A DNA stretch of 64,000 nucleotides from Caulobacter sp048541825 (GTDB lineage: Bacteria; Pseudomonadota; Alphaproteobacteria; Caulobacterales; Caulobacteraceae): NCBI RefSeq assembly GCF_048541825.1, contig NZ_CP183332.1:3286001-3350000 (forward strand), written 5' to 3'. The translations under genes were made by a program, and so were the position numbers. Positions 44,352 through 51,086 of the stretch are shown one piece after another (the first letter of the stretch is position 1; each line of letters opens with the position of its first letter). Under the pieces are notes generated by a model, which was not told the origin of the DNA, did no database searches, and saw nothing but the letters and a program-made list of their open reading frames with translations.

Positions 44352-45134
44352 TCAGAAGATCGAATAGCCGCCGTCGATGATCAGGGTGTCGCCCGAGTGA
44401 TAGCTCGAGGCGTCCGAGGCCAGATAGACCGCCATGCCACCAAAGTCGGCGGGCTCGCCCCAGCGCCGGGCCGGGACCCGGGGAATGACCTTCTCGGCGA
44501 AGGCCGCATTGCCCTGGGCGCCAGCCGTCATGTCTGTGGCGATCCAGCCGGGCAGGATGGCGTTGGCGCGAACGCCATAGCGGGCGTGCTCCACGGCCAC
44601 CGACTTGATCATCGAGATCACCGCGCCCTTGGTCGCCGCATAGGCTTCGTTGCGGGCCGCGCCCTCGATGGCGGCCAGCGAGGCGATGCCGACCAGCGAG
44701 CCGCCCGGATCACCCGACTTGGCGCGGTCCACCATGTGCCGGCAGGCCTCGCGCAGGGTGAAGAACACGCCGTCCAGGTTGACCGCCAGCACCTTGCGAT
44801 AGGTCTCGGTCTGCATGTCCACAAAGGACGGCGAGCCAAAGCCCACGCCGGCATTGGCGAATACCGAGTCGACCCGGCCCATGGCCGTCACCGCCTCGAC
44901 CATGGCTTCGGCTACCTGGGTCTCGTCGGAGACATCGACCGTCTGGGCCATGACCCGCACGCCGTGCTTCAGCAGCTCGCCCTCGGCGATCTGGTTGCGC
45001 TCGGCGTTGGAGCCCCAGATGACGATGTCGGCGCCCGCCTGGGCCATCGCGCTGGCCATGCCCAGGCCGATGCCGCGATTGCCGCCGGTGACGAGCGCGA
45101 CCTTGCCGGCCAGATTGAACGGCGCGTAGGCCAT
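44352..45134 (-). CDS. Short-chain dehydrogenase/reductase
   Basis: 260-residue NAD(P)-dependent oxidoreductase. The cofactor motif TGGNRGIG is at the N terminus and the catalytic pair is YAATKGA (Tyr, Lys) with Ser in LVGIASLAAIEG. C-terminal sequence (YLASDASSYHSGDTLIIDGGYS) resembles gluconate 5-dehydrogenase or 3-oxoacyl reductase types. AGGGAGAA precedes the ATG at 45134; the longer frame to 45191 is not needed. Substrate unknown. Confidence 0.9.
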   Translation of the reverse strand: MAYAPFNLAGKVALVTGGNRGIGLGMASAMAQAGADIVIWGSNAERNQIAEGELLKHGVRVMAQTVDVSDETQVAEAMVEAVTAMGRVDSVFANAGVGFGSPSFVDMQTETYRKVLAVNLDGVFFTLREACRHMVDRAKSGDPGGSLVGIASLAAIEGAARNEAYAATKGAVISMIKSVAVEHARYGVRANAILPGWIATDMTAGAQGNAAFAEKVIPRVPARRWGEPADFGGMAVYLASDASSYHSGDTLIIDGGYSIF

Positions 45135-45203
45135 GGCGTTTCTCCCTTGAACGTTTGTTTGAAAGAGAGGTGCGAAGCGTCGCCCGGTCAAGTGCCCGCT
45201 AGG

Positions 45204-45977
45204 TCAACCGGCGCTGCCCCAGAAGCGGAAGGCGTCCCAGCCCGCGCCCATGGCGTCGAACGAAACGCCCAGCAGCCCCGCCACGGCCCCGGCGGTGCCG
45301 AAGATCACGGCGCTGACGCCGGGCACGAAAAAGATCAGGCCAAACAGGATCAGGAAACCGATCAGCTCCACCTTCACCAGCCTGGCGCGGACGCCTTCGG
45401 GCAGAAAGGGGCGAATGACGCCATAGCCGTCCAGTCCCGGAACCGGCAGCAGGTTCAGGACCAGGGCGCTGGCCTGCAGAAAGGCCAGCAGCGACAGGGC
45501 GTTGGTCAGGGCCGGCGCGCGGTTGCCAAACAGCGGCAGGACCACGGCGATCACGATCAGCACGACCAGCGTCCCCAGCGGACCGGCCAGCGAGGCCAGC
45601 GACCGCCAGGTCCGGGTGCGCATCAGGTCCTCACGCAGATAGACCGCCCCGCCCGGAAAGCCGATGCCGCCCAGGGCCAGGGCGATCAGCGGAAAGATCA
45701 GGGTGGTCGACAGGTCGGAATATTTCAGCGGGTCGAGGGTCAGGTAGCCCTTTCCGACGATGGTGGTGTCGCCCGCCTTGTGAGCGACGAAGGCGTGGCC
45801 GAACTCGTGGACGCCCACACTCAGCACCCAGGCCAGGGCCACGAAGGCGAAGGTCAGGAAGCCGGTGAGGGCCGTGGGGATGGTCAGCGCCCAGCCCAGG
45901 GCGACGACGGCGCCGATCAGGATCAGGGCGTTGACGCTGATCCCGTGGCGGGGGACGGGGGCATCCACAGTGGTCAT
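45204..45977 (-). CDS. Site-2-protease-type M50 membrane peptidase
   Basis: 257-residue membrane zinc protease-like protein. The zinc motif HEFGH (GVHEFGHAFVAHKAGD) lies in an early helix, and the second ligand motif appears as NLLPVPGLDGYGVI, slightly different from the common NLLPIPPLDGG. About six hydrophobic helices. It is the short 'YwhC-like' form without PDZ. It overlaps the NUDIX gene by 4 bases (45974-45977). Whether it is an active protease is inferred from the intact HExxH. Confidence 0.85.
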   Translation of the reverse strand: MTTVDAPVPRHGISVNALILIGAVVALGWALTIPTALTGFLTFAFVALAWVLSVGVHEFGHAFVAHKAGDTTIVGKGYLTLDPLKYSDLSTTLIFPLIALALGGIGFPGGAVYLREDLMRTRTWRSLASLAGPLGTLVVLIVIAVVLPLFGNRAPALTNALSLLAFLQASALVLNLLPVPGLDGYGVIRPFLPEGVRARLVKVELIGFLILFGLIFFVPGVSAVIFGTAGAVAGLLGVSFDAMGAGWDAFRFWGSAG

Positions 45978-46408
45978 GCCGCAAACCGCTCATAGGTTTC
46001 GGTGATCATCCGCCGGGTCTCGTCCCATTCGACCAGGGCCATGGCTTCCTCGCGGGAGACGAACCGCGCCTCGGCCGCGTCGTCGCCGGCCACCGGCTCG
46101 CCGCAGACCCAGCGGGCGGCATAGTCGATCAGCAGGTAGTGGCGGGTGATCTCGCCGACTTTTCCATCAAGGGAGGGCCGGGCGGGAAAGATCCCGTCGA
46201 TCACGTCGATCAGGCCCAGGATCGTGGCCTCGACGCCGGTCTCTTCCTTCAGTTCGCGCAGGCCGGCCGCGATCGTCGTCTCGCCCAGCTCCATTCGGCC
46301 GCCCGGCAGGCTCCACTGGCCAAGCCGGGGCGCCGTGCCGCGCTTGATCAGCAGCACCTGGTCGCCGCGCAGACAGACCACACCGACCGTAGGCACAGGG
46401 TGGTTCAT
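45974..46408 (-). CDS. NUDIX hydrolase
   Basis: 144-residue NUDIX pyrophosphohydrolase. The NUDIX box is intact: GGRMELGETTIAAGLRELKEETGV, with the REx2EE core. It is preceded by VGVVCLRGDQVLLIKRG, resembling ADP-ribose or ADP-sugar hydrolases. The ATG (46408) overlaps the patatin stop as ATGA; the open frame further upstream is shadow. Substrate not predictable. Confidence 0.92.
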   Translation of the reverse strand: MNHPVPTVGVVCLRGDQVLLIKRGTAPRLGQWSLPGGRMELGETTIAAGLRELKEETGVEATILGLIDVIDGIFPARPSLDGKVGEITRHYLLIDYAARWVCGEPVAGDDAAEARFVSREEAMALVEWDETRRMITETYERFAA

Positions 46409-47475
46409 GGAAATCCGGTCTTCAGGTCGATGCTGGACTTGACGCCGATACAGGTTCCGCAGTCGTCCAGCCAAGTCTGGGCGGCCGTTCGGCCCCGTTC
46501 CTTGAGGTCCAGCAGAAAGCTCCATTCGGTGTTGAACTTGGTCGACAGCGACAGGTCGGCCAGCGGCCCGTCGGCGGTGATGGCGTGGACCAGCATCTTG
46601 CGATAGCGGCCCTTGGCGGTGTCCTTCAGCAGCCCGTCATCCAGCAGCTTCTGTACAAAACCGATGGCCCGCAGCTCTGCGGCCAGCGATGAATTGAAGG
46701 TGATTTCGTTCAGCCGGTCCATGATCTCGCCCGGCGACCTTGGCGTCTCGTCGCGGACGAAGGGATTGAGGCTGACGATCAGGATGTCGTCGGGCGTGTC
46801 GTCATAGAACAAAGGCCACAGGGGCGGATTGGCCAGAAAACCGCCGTCCCAATAGGGCTCGCCGTCGATCTCGACGGCCTGGAACACCTGCGGCAGGCAA
46901 GCGCTGGCCATGATGTGTTTGGCGGTCAGCTCGGTCTCGCGGAAGATCTTGGCCTTGCTCAGGCGCACCGCCGTGGCGGCGATGTACAGCTTGATCGGCG
47001 AGCGCTGGCGGATCGTCTCGAAGTTCACCGCCGCTTCCAGCACATCGTGCAGCGGATTGAGGTTGAACGGATTGAATTCGTAGGGCGACAGGCTCATGGC
47101 CAGGGTCTCGGCCATGCGCCAGCCGGGGGTATTTTTGAGCCAGTCGGGGCCGGCGAAGGCCTTGGTCCAGATGGCGGAGTCGCCGAACACGTTCTGGCCG
47201 CCGGCCCGGTTTGTGCCCCGCCAGAAGGCTTCGAGCGTCTCGCGGGCCTTGGCGCGGCCCCCCTCAGCGCCCCCTTCGGCCAGGCCGTGGGCCAGGCAGA
47301 CGGCGTTCATCGCCCCGGCCGAGGCGGCGGTCACCGCCTTGATCTCGATATCGTCTTCCTCGAGCAGGCGGTCGAGGATGCCCCATTCGAAGGCGCCGTG
47401 CGCGCCGCCGCCCTGCAGGGCCAGGCTCAGGGGCCGGGGGCCGGCGGGCTTCTTCCTGAACGGGCCGATGGGCAT
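46405..47475 (-). CDS. Patatin-like phospholipase
   Basis: 356-residue serine acylhydrolase. The oxyanion-hole motif GGGAHG is at residues 22-27 and the catalytic Asp motif is DGGFLANPP. The nucleophile Ser52 is in TAASAGAM, where the usual GxSxG has Ala in place of the first Gly. The C-terminal part suggests the DUF3734 extension of this subfamily. It directly follows bdhA (14 bases), a pairing seen in many alphaproteobacteria, which may hint at a role near polyhydroxybutyrate metabolism (inference). Confidence 0.88.
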   Translation of the reverse strand: MPIGPFRKKPAGPRPLSLALQGGGAHGAFEWGILDRLLEEDDIEIKAVTAASAGAMNAVCLAHGLAEGGAEGGRAKARETLEAFWRGTNRAGGQNVFGDSAIWTKAFAGPDWLKNTPGWRMAETLAMSLSPYEFNPFNLNPLHDVLEAAVNFETIRQRSPIKLYIAATAVRLSKAKIFRETELTAKHIMASACLPQVFQAVEIDGEPYWDGGFLANPPLWPLFYDDTPDDILIVSLNPFVRDETPRSPGEIMDRLNEITFNSSLAAELRAIGFVQKLLDDGLLKDTAKGRYRKMLVHAITADGPLADLSLSTKFNTEWSFLLDLKERGRTAAQTWLDDCGTCIGVKSSIDLKTGFP

Positions 47476-47489
47476 GACCCGTCCCTTGC

Positions 47490-48287
47490 CTATTGCGCCA
47501 CCCAGCCGCCGTCGATCTGGAAGGCGGCGCCGTTGGCCGAGGCCCCGGCGTCGGAAACCAGATACAGCAGCATGCCGGAAAGCTGGTCGAAGGTGACAAA
47601 TTGCTTGGTCGGCTGGCTGGCCAGGATGACGTCGCGCATGACGGCCTCCTCGCTGATGCCGCGCGCCTTGGCCTGGTCGGCGATCTGGGCCTCGACCAGT
47701 GGGGTCTTCACGAAGCCCGGGCAGATGGCGTTGCAGGTGATGCCGAACGCCGCCACTTCCAGCGCCACGGTCTTGGTCAGGCCCAGCACCCCGTGCTTGG
47801 CGGCCACATAGGCCGACTTAAACGGCGAGGCCACCAGGGCGTGGGCCGAGGCGATATTGATGATCCGGCCGCGTCCCTGGGCCTTCATGATCGGCACGGC
47901 AGCCTTGGTGGCGTGGAAGGCCGAGGTCAGGTTGATGGCGATGATCTGGTCCCACTTGTCGGTGGGAAAGTCCTCGACCGGGGCCACATGCTGGATGCCG
48001 GCATTGTTGATCAGGATGTCCAGCTCGCCGAATTCGGCCTTGGCGGCGCGGACCATGTCGGCGATCTGGTCGGGCTTGGTCATGTCGGCGCCGTTGTACA
48101 GCACCTCGACGCCATGCCGTTCGGCCAGTTCGGAGCGGGTTCGCTCGATGGCGGTCATCTCGCCCAGACCGTTCAGGACGATATTGACGCCCTGGGCGGC
48201 CAGCGCATCGGCCATCGCGTGGCCAATGCCGCTGGTCGAGCCTGTGACGATGGCGACCTGGCCCTGCAAACCGAAATCAACGGCCAT
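47490..48287 (-). CDS. bdhA: 3-hydroxybutyrate dehydrogenase
   Basis: 265-residue SDR enzyme that oxidises 3-hydroxybutyrate to acetoacetate (breakdown of polyhydroxybutyrate). Visible motifs: TGSTSGIGHAMADAL for NAD, NNAGIQHVAPVEDFP, catalytic YVAAKHGVLGLTK, and the C-terminal FQIDGGW. NAGIQHV and the conserved His/Gln region match bacterial BdhA rather than generic SDRs. A PhaR-type palindrome sits 36-48 bases before its ATG. Starts the minus-strand bdhA-patatin-NUDIX-M50 series. Confidence 0.9.
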   Translation of the reverse strand: MAVDFGLQGQVAIVTGSTSGIGHAMADALAAQGVNIVLNGLGEMTAIERTRSELAERHGVEVLYNGADMTKPDQIADMVRAAKAEFGELDILINNAGIQHVAPVEDFPTDKWDQIIAINLTSAFHATKAAVPIMKAQGRGRIINIASAHALVASPFKSAYVAAKHGVLGLTKTVALEVAAFGITCNAICPGFVKTPLVEAQIADQAKARGISEEAVMRDVILASQPTKQFVTFDQLSGMLLYLVSDAGASANGAAFQIDGGWVAQ

Positions 48288-48324
48288 GGCGACGCGGTTC
48301 CTTTAATTGCGACCCTAATATTTG

Positions 48325-48335
48325 CTGCAGCGCAG
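48325..48335. promoter_or_regulatory. PhaR-type operator palindrome before bdhA
   Basis: CTGC-AGC-GCAG at 48325-48335, within the wider perfect palindrome TGCTGC-AGC-GCAGCA (48323-48337). PhaR, the polyhydroxyalkanoate regulator of alphaproteobacteria such as Rhodobacter and Paracoccus, has been reported to bind CTGC-N3-4-GCAG. Its position just ahead of a 3-hydroxybutyrate dehydrogenase supports this reading; no binding data here. Confidence 0.55.
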
Positions 48336-48371
48336 CATATAACTCGCCATGACGCAGGGCGAGCGCTTATA

Positions 48372-48391
48372 AATTCATCGGTAGATGAATT
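48372..48391 (-). terminator. AT-rich hairpin directly after yaaA
   Basis: AATTCATC, loop GGTA, GATGAATT: eight perfect pairs, with the first base of the palindrome on the minus strand being the last base of the yaaA stop codon (48391). It is AU-rich and followed by TATAAG rather than a T run, so it is at best a weak terminator or an mRNA 3' end. Confidence 0.45.
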
Positions 48392-49158
48392 CAGGGTTGG
48401 GGGCGAGCGAAAACCCAATCGGTGTCGGTCGAGAGCGCGGGACGGAACGCATAGCCGTCCAGGTCGAAGGCCTTGAGATCCTTGGCCTGCTCGACCCGGT
48501 TGTCGATGATGTAACGCGCCATCCGGCCCCGGGCCTTCTTGGCGAAGAAGCCCAGCACCTTGAGCAGGCCCGCCTTCTCCTCTTTGAAATGGCAGGTGAC
48601 GACCGGCAGCTTCAGGGCCTTGGCGTCGACGGCCCCGAAATATTCCTGGCTGGCCAGATTGACCAGGGTCGGATCGGCATGGCCCTGGGCGGCGGCATTG
48701 AGCGACTGGGCGATGGTCTCGCCCCAGAAGTCATAGAGGTTGGACCCGCGCTTGGTCTTCAGCCGCGTGCCCATCTCCAGGCGATAGGGCTGCAGGGCGT
48801 CCAGCGGCCGCAGCACGCCATACAGGCCCGACAGGATCCGCAGATGGTCCTGGGCCCATTCCAGGGCCGGGCGATCCAGCTCCCGCGCCGCCAGCCCGCC
48901 ATAGACGTCGCCATTGAAGGCGATCACGGCCTGCAGGCCATCCTCGACCTGCGGATCGAAGGCCTGGAAGCGCTCGCGGTTCAGATCGGCCAGCTTTTCG
49001 GAGATGTGCATCAGCCGGCGCAGATCGGCGGCAGTCAGCTTGTGCGTCACCTTGGCCAGCTCGGCGATCTTGCCCTTCAGCTCGGGCGTCGTCAGGGGCA
49101 GCACCTGATCGGGGGCGGTGAAGTCCAGCGACTTGGCGGGGGAGATGACCATCAGCAT
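48391..49158 (-). CDS. yaaA: Peroxide stress protein YaaA
   Basis: 255-residue member of the UPF0246/DUF328 family. The start MLMVISPAKSLDF and internal LSGLYGVLRPLDALQPYRLEMG, LVNLASQEYFGAVD and KKARGRMARYIIDNR are the family's best-known blocks. In E. coli YaaA lowers free iron and protects DNA during peroxide stress. Its stop codon runs directly into a small hairpin. Confidence 0.92.
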   Translation of the reverse strand: MLMVISPAKSLDFTAPDQVLPLTTPELKGKIAELAKVTHKLTAADLRRLMHISEKLADLNRERFQAFDPQVEDGLQAVIAFNGDVYGGLAARELDRPALEWAQDHLRILSGLYGVLRPLDALQPYRLEMGTRLKTKRGSNLYDFWGETIAQSLNAAAQGHADPTLVNLASQEYFGAVDAKALKLPVVTCHFKEEKAGLLKVLGFFAKKARGRMARYIIDNRVEQAKDLKAFDLDGYAFRPALSTDTDWVFARPQP

Positions 49159-49220
49159 GGGCGGGAGATAGAGAGTCCTGACGGGGTTCGCTAGCGGGAG
49201 GTTGGTGATTGATGGTCACT

Positions 49221-49353
49221 GGCCCCCTTCCCCCTTGATGGGGGAAGGGTTGGGGATGGGGGTGAAAGCGGTTCAGGATGTGGCTGGCCTTGCGTGAAAT
49301 CGTCTGGCGGGGTCACCCCCATCCCCGCCCTTCCCCCATCCAAGGGGGAAGGG
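49221..49353. repeat. Inverted pair of C-rich hairpin modules
   Basis: Left copy 49221-49265: CCCTTCCCCC-loop-GGGGGAAGGG hairpin, then TTGGGGATGGGGGTGA. Right copy 49313-49353 is the reverse complement of the same unit (TCACCCCCATCCCC, then the hairpin). Modules of this sequence type are widespread intergenic repeats in proteobacteria. The 47-base centre is unique. Confidence 0.8.
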
Positions 49354-49930
49354 AGAAGACACGGGCTCTCAGCCTCACGCGGCATCAGCCACTGAAGGGG
49401 TCGGGGAGGCGCGAAGCGGCCGGGGCGGACCCGGATGACCGTGATGTGTTGTTTGCGTTTCGGCTCGACCTGTCCGCTTCGCAGAAGCTGTTCTTGCGTG
49501 AGGATCGGGCCAAGCGAGCGTCTTTCAGCTCTGATACCCAAGAGCCCCCGTACGGGCGCGCATCCCGTCAATCGGCTAACCGTCTCGACGCCGACGATGC
49601 GCGATAGGCGGGTTTACGATCCCTCGCCCTCTTCGACCCGCGTGCACCCGGCCGACAAGCCACTCAGCGTTTGGTCCGTCCTTCTGAGACAGCCCGCACA
49701 CCTCGACCCGCCTTCCAGGGCGTCGCGGCCCCGCTCAGCTCCATCCCCATCGCCGCTTTGGGCCGGTACCAGGCGCCCTCCCCCTGCGACGGGGACAGCT
49801 CTGATTATGCAGCGGGTTTGAGCGCCGAGGATTGGCGCGATCAACTATTTTACAAGCGGTTGGTTTTGTTGAGCTCGGTCCCGGAAAGTACGGGGATTGA
49901 GCGCCCTCTATCCCAGTGCTGGCCGCAAAG

Positions 49931-50040
49931 CCCTCCCCCTGAAGGGGGAGGCGGCCGGTTGCCGGCGGGGAAGACCCCTCCGGCTCAGCAGCACTACCCC
50001 CTCCGATCACTTCGTGATCGCCTCCCCCTTCAGGGAGAGG
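49931..50040. repeat. Paired hairpin repeat, copy 1
   Basis: Two modules in inverted orientation. Left (49931-49975): CCTCCCCC-TGA-GGGGGAGG hairpin then GGCCGG-TT-CCGGC. Right (49995-50040): GATCAC-TTC-GTGATC hairpin then CCTCCCCC-TTC-GGGAGAGG. Same architecture as the copies at 58436 and 59745. Confidence 0.75.
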
Positions 50041-50081
50041 ACTTGGGAGCGCGCCCCGCCCCCCTTCGCGCCGAAGGGAGC

Positions 50082-50232
50082 CATCCTTAAATCTCACGGC
50101 GAGAAGATCGCCGGTCTGTCCAGGTCACTCAAGGCCGGCCCTCCGGGCCGCCGCGCAGCGGCCGGTCGAAGACCGGGCCTTGACTGACCTGGACAGACCG
50201 GCACGCTGCAGCCTCCAAGAGATTTAAGGATG
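50082..50232. repeat. 151-bp compound palindrome
   Basis: Outer stem of 14 perfect pairs: CATCCTTAAATCTC (50082-50095) with GAGATTTAAGGATG (50219-50232). Inner stem of 17 perfect pairs: CCGGTCTGTCCAGGTCA (50111-50127) with TGACCTGGACAGACCGG (50185-50201). An 8-pair stem TCAAGGCC/GGCCTTGA follows (50129-50136 with 50176-50183). The head holds three hairpins: GGCCC-TCC-GGGCC (50137-50149), GCCGC-GCA-GCGGC (50150-50162) and CCGGTC-GAA-GACCGG (50162-50176). Flanks carry AGC on both sides (50079-50081, 50233-50235), which could be a 3-bp target duplication. It may be a miniature mobile element or a structured RNA. Confidence 0.85.
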
Positions 50233-50322
50233 AGCGGGACGCGGGGCGTCCACTTTCGGGAGGGAAGGCAAAAGGTGCTTTCGACCCGTAGCGGACATTC
50301 GAGCTAGGTGTAATCTGGCTTT

Positions 50323-50700
50323 ATGGAACACCCGTCTCTCGTTGCGTTTCTCACTGGCCTGAGCCCAGCCGAAGCTTTCAGTCGCGAGATCGCGCAAGAA
50401 GTCACAACTTGCAACTCGGCTCTGGCTTCAGAAGGCGTAGGCTCGATCCTGCTAAGCGATGGGCCGTCCACGACCGTCACCCGAACCCATGCAAGGCGCT
50501 TGCTGACTGCTGTTGCCGAAGGTCACCTATCGTTCGAAGCGGCCAGCTACGTCGCGGACGCCCTTATCATGAGCGAAGACTTCGACTGGGAAGACGATGC
50601 CGTCGCCACAACGATCTTCTTTCTAGCGGATAACAGCCGGCCTCCGACACATGTGGAAGTGAGCGACGCCCTTTCCCAGTTGGGCGACAGCGTCCGCTAA
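50323..50700 (+). CDS. Orphan hypothetical protein
   Basis: 125-residue acidic, probably all-helical cytoplasmic protein (MEHPSLVAFLTGLSPAEAF at the start; THARRLLTAVAEGHLSFEAASYVADALIMSEDFDWEDDAVATTIFFLAD in the middle). No signal peptide or membrane helix. I do not recognise the family; the size, acidity and helical layout are like immunity proteins that guard against toxins, but no toxin is adjacent. Codon use is less GC-biased than its neighbours, and it lies next to the repeat-rich region, so horizontal arrival is possible. It stands alone between repeats and a small membrane ORF. Confidence 0.7.
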   Translation: MEHPSLVAFLTGLSPAEAFSREIAQEVTTCNSALASEGVGSILLSDGPSTTVTRTHARRLLTAVAEGHLSFEAASYVADALIMSEDFDWEDDAVATTIFFLADNSRPPTHVEVSDALSQLGDSVR

Positions 50701-50780
50701 CCACCCGTTGCCGAATACCGGAAAGCCCGCTTTCCGGCCCGCCCCTCGACGCCGCCCCGCGGGCCCGCTATCCCGCTCGC

Positions 50781-51086
50781 ATGACGCCCCAAGCTCTCGG
50801 CCATCTCGCCGCCCTCGCCTGGCCGATCCCGATGGTCGTGGCGCTGATCCTGGTCGCCGCGACCAGGGCCCTGCGCTTTCGCGTTCTGTGGTGTCTGGTC
50901 AGCCTGGTCGGGGTCGGGGCGTTCTGGATGGAGATCGACACGGGCCGCTGGGGCTTTATTCCGCTGGCCATCAACCTGCTGGGCCCCGGCCACATGGCCG
51001 GCTTCCACAAGGCGGTGATCCCGCTGGGGGCCGTGATCGCGATCGTGGCGGCGCTGCGGGCTAGAACAGCACGCGCGGGTTCATGA
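50781..51086 (+). CDS. Small membrane protein
   Basis: 101 residues with about three hydrophobic helices (ALAWPIPMVVALILVAATRAL, VLWCLVSLVGVGAFWMEI, AVIPLGAVIAIVAALRA). Overlaps the 3' end of the convergent FAD oxidoreductase by 26 bases. The ribosome-binding site is weak, but hydrophobic periodicity and good coding composition favour a real gene. No family recognised. Confidence 0.55.
   Translation: MTPQALGHLAALAWPIPMVVALILVAATRALRFRVLWCLVSLVGVGAFWMEIDTGRWGFIPLAINLLGPGHMAGFHKAVIPLGAVIAIVAALRARTARAGS

Larger units (their letters stand above)
49159..50322. other. 1.16-kb repeat-rich intergenic region
   Basis: No convincing gene. Short open frames here have no ribosome-binding sites, no recognisable domain and run through hairpin repeats. 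Contents from left to right: an inverted pair of C-rich hairpin modules (49221-49353), about 570 bases of unassigned sequence (49360-49930) that may be gene debris, a second inverted pair of hairpin modules (49931-50040), and a 151-bp compound palindrome (50082-50232). The last 90 bases must hold the promoter of the orphan gene at 50323. This is the longest non-coding stretch in the window. Confidence 0.8.

Noticed and set aside
44313..45995. 560-codon plus-strand frame opposite the SDR and M50 genes
   Set aside because: Gln/Gly/Asp-rich antisense shadow; both genes on the opposite strand have intact active-site motifs.
49191..49607. Short frames on both strands downstream of yaaA
   Set aside because: They run through the C-rich hairpin repeats, lack ribosome-binding sites and show no domain.
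49360..49930. Possible remnant of a gene, insertion element or tmRNA
   Set aside because: I looked for transposase motifs, inverted ends and the conserved tmRNA features and found none; left as unassigned sequence.
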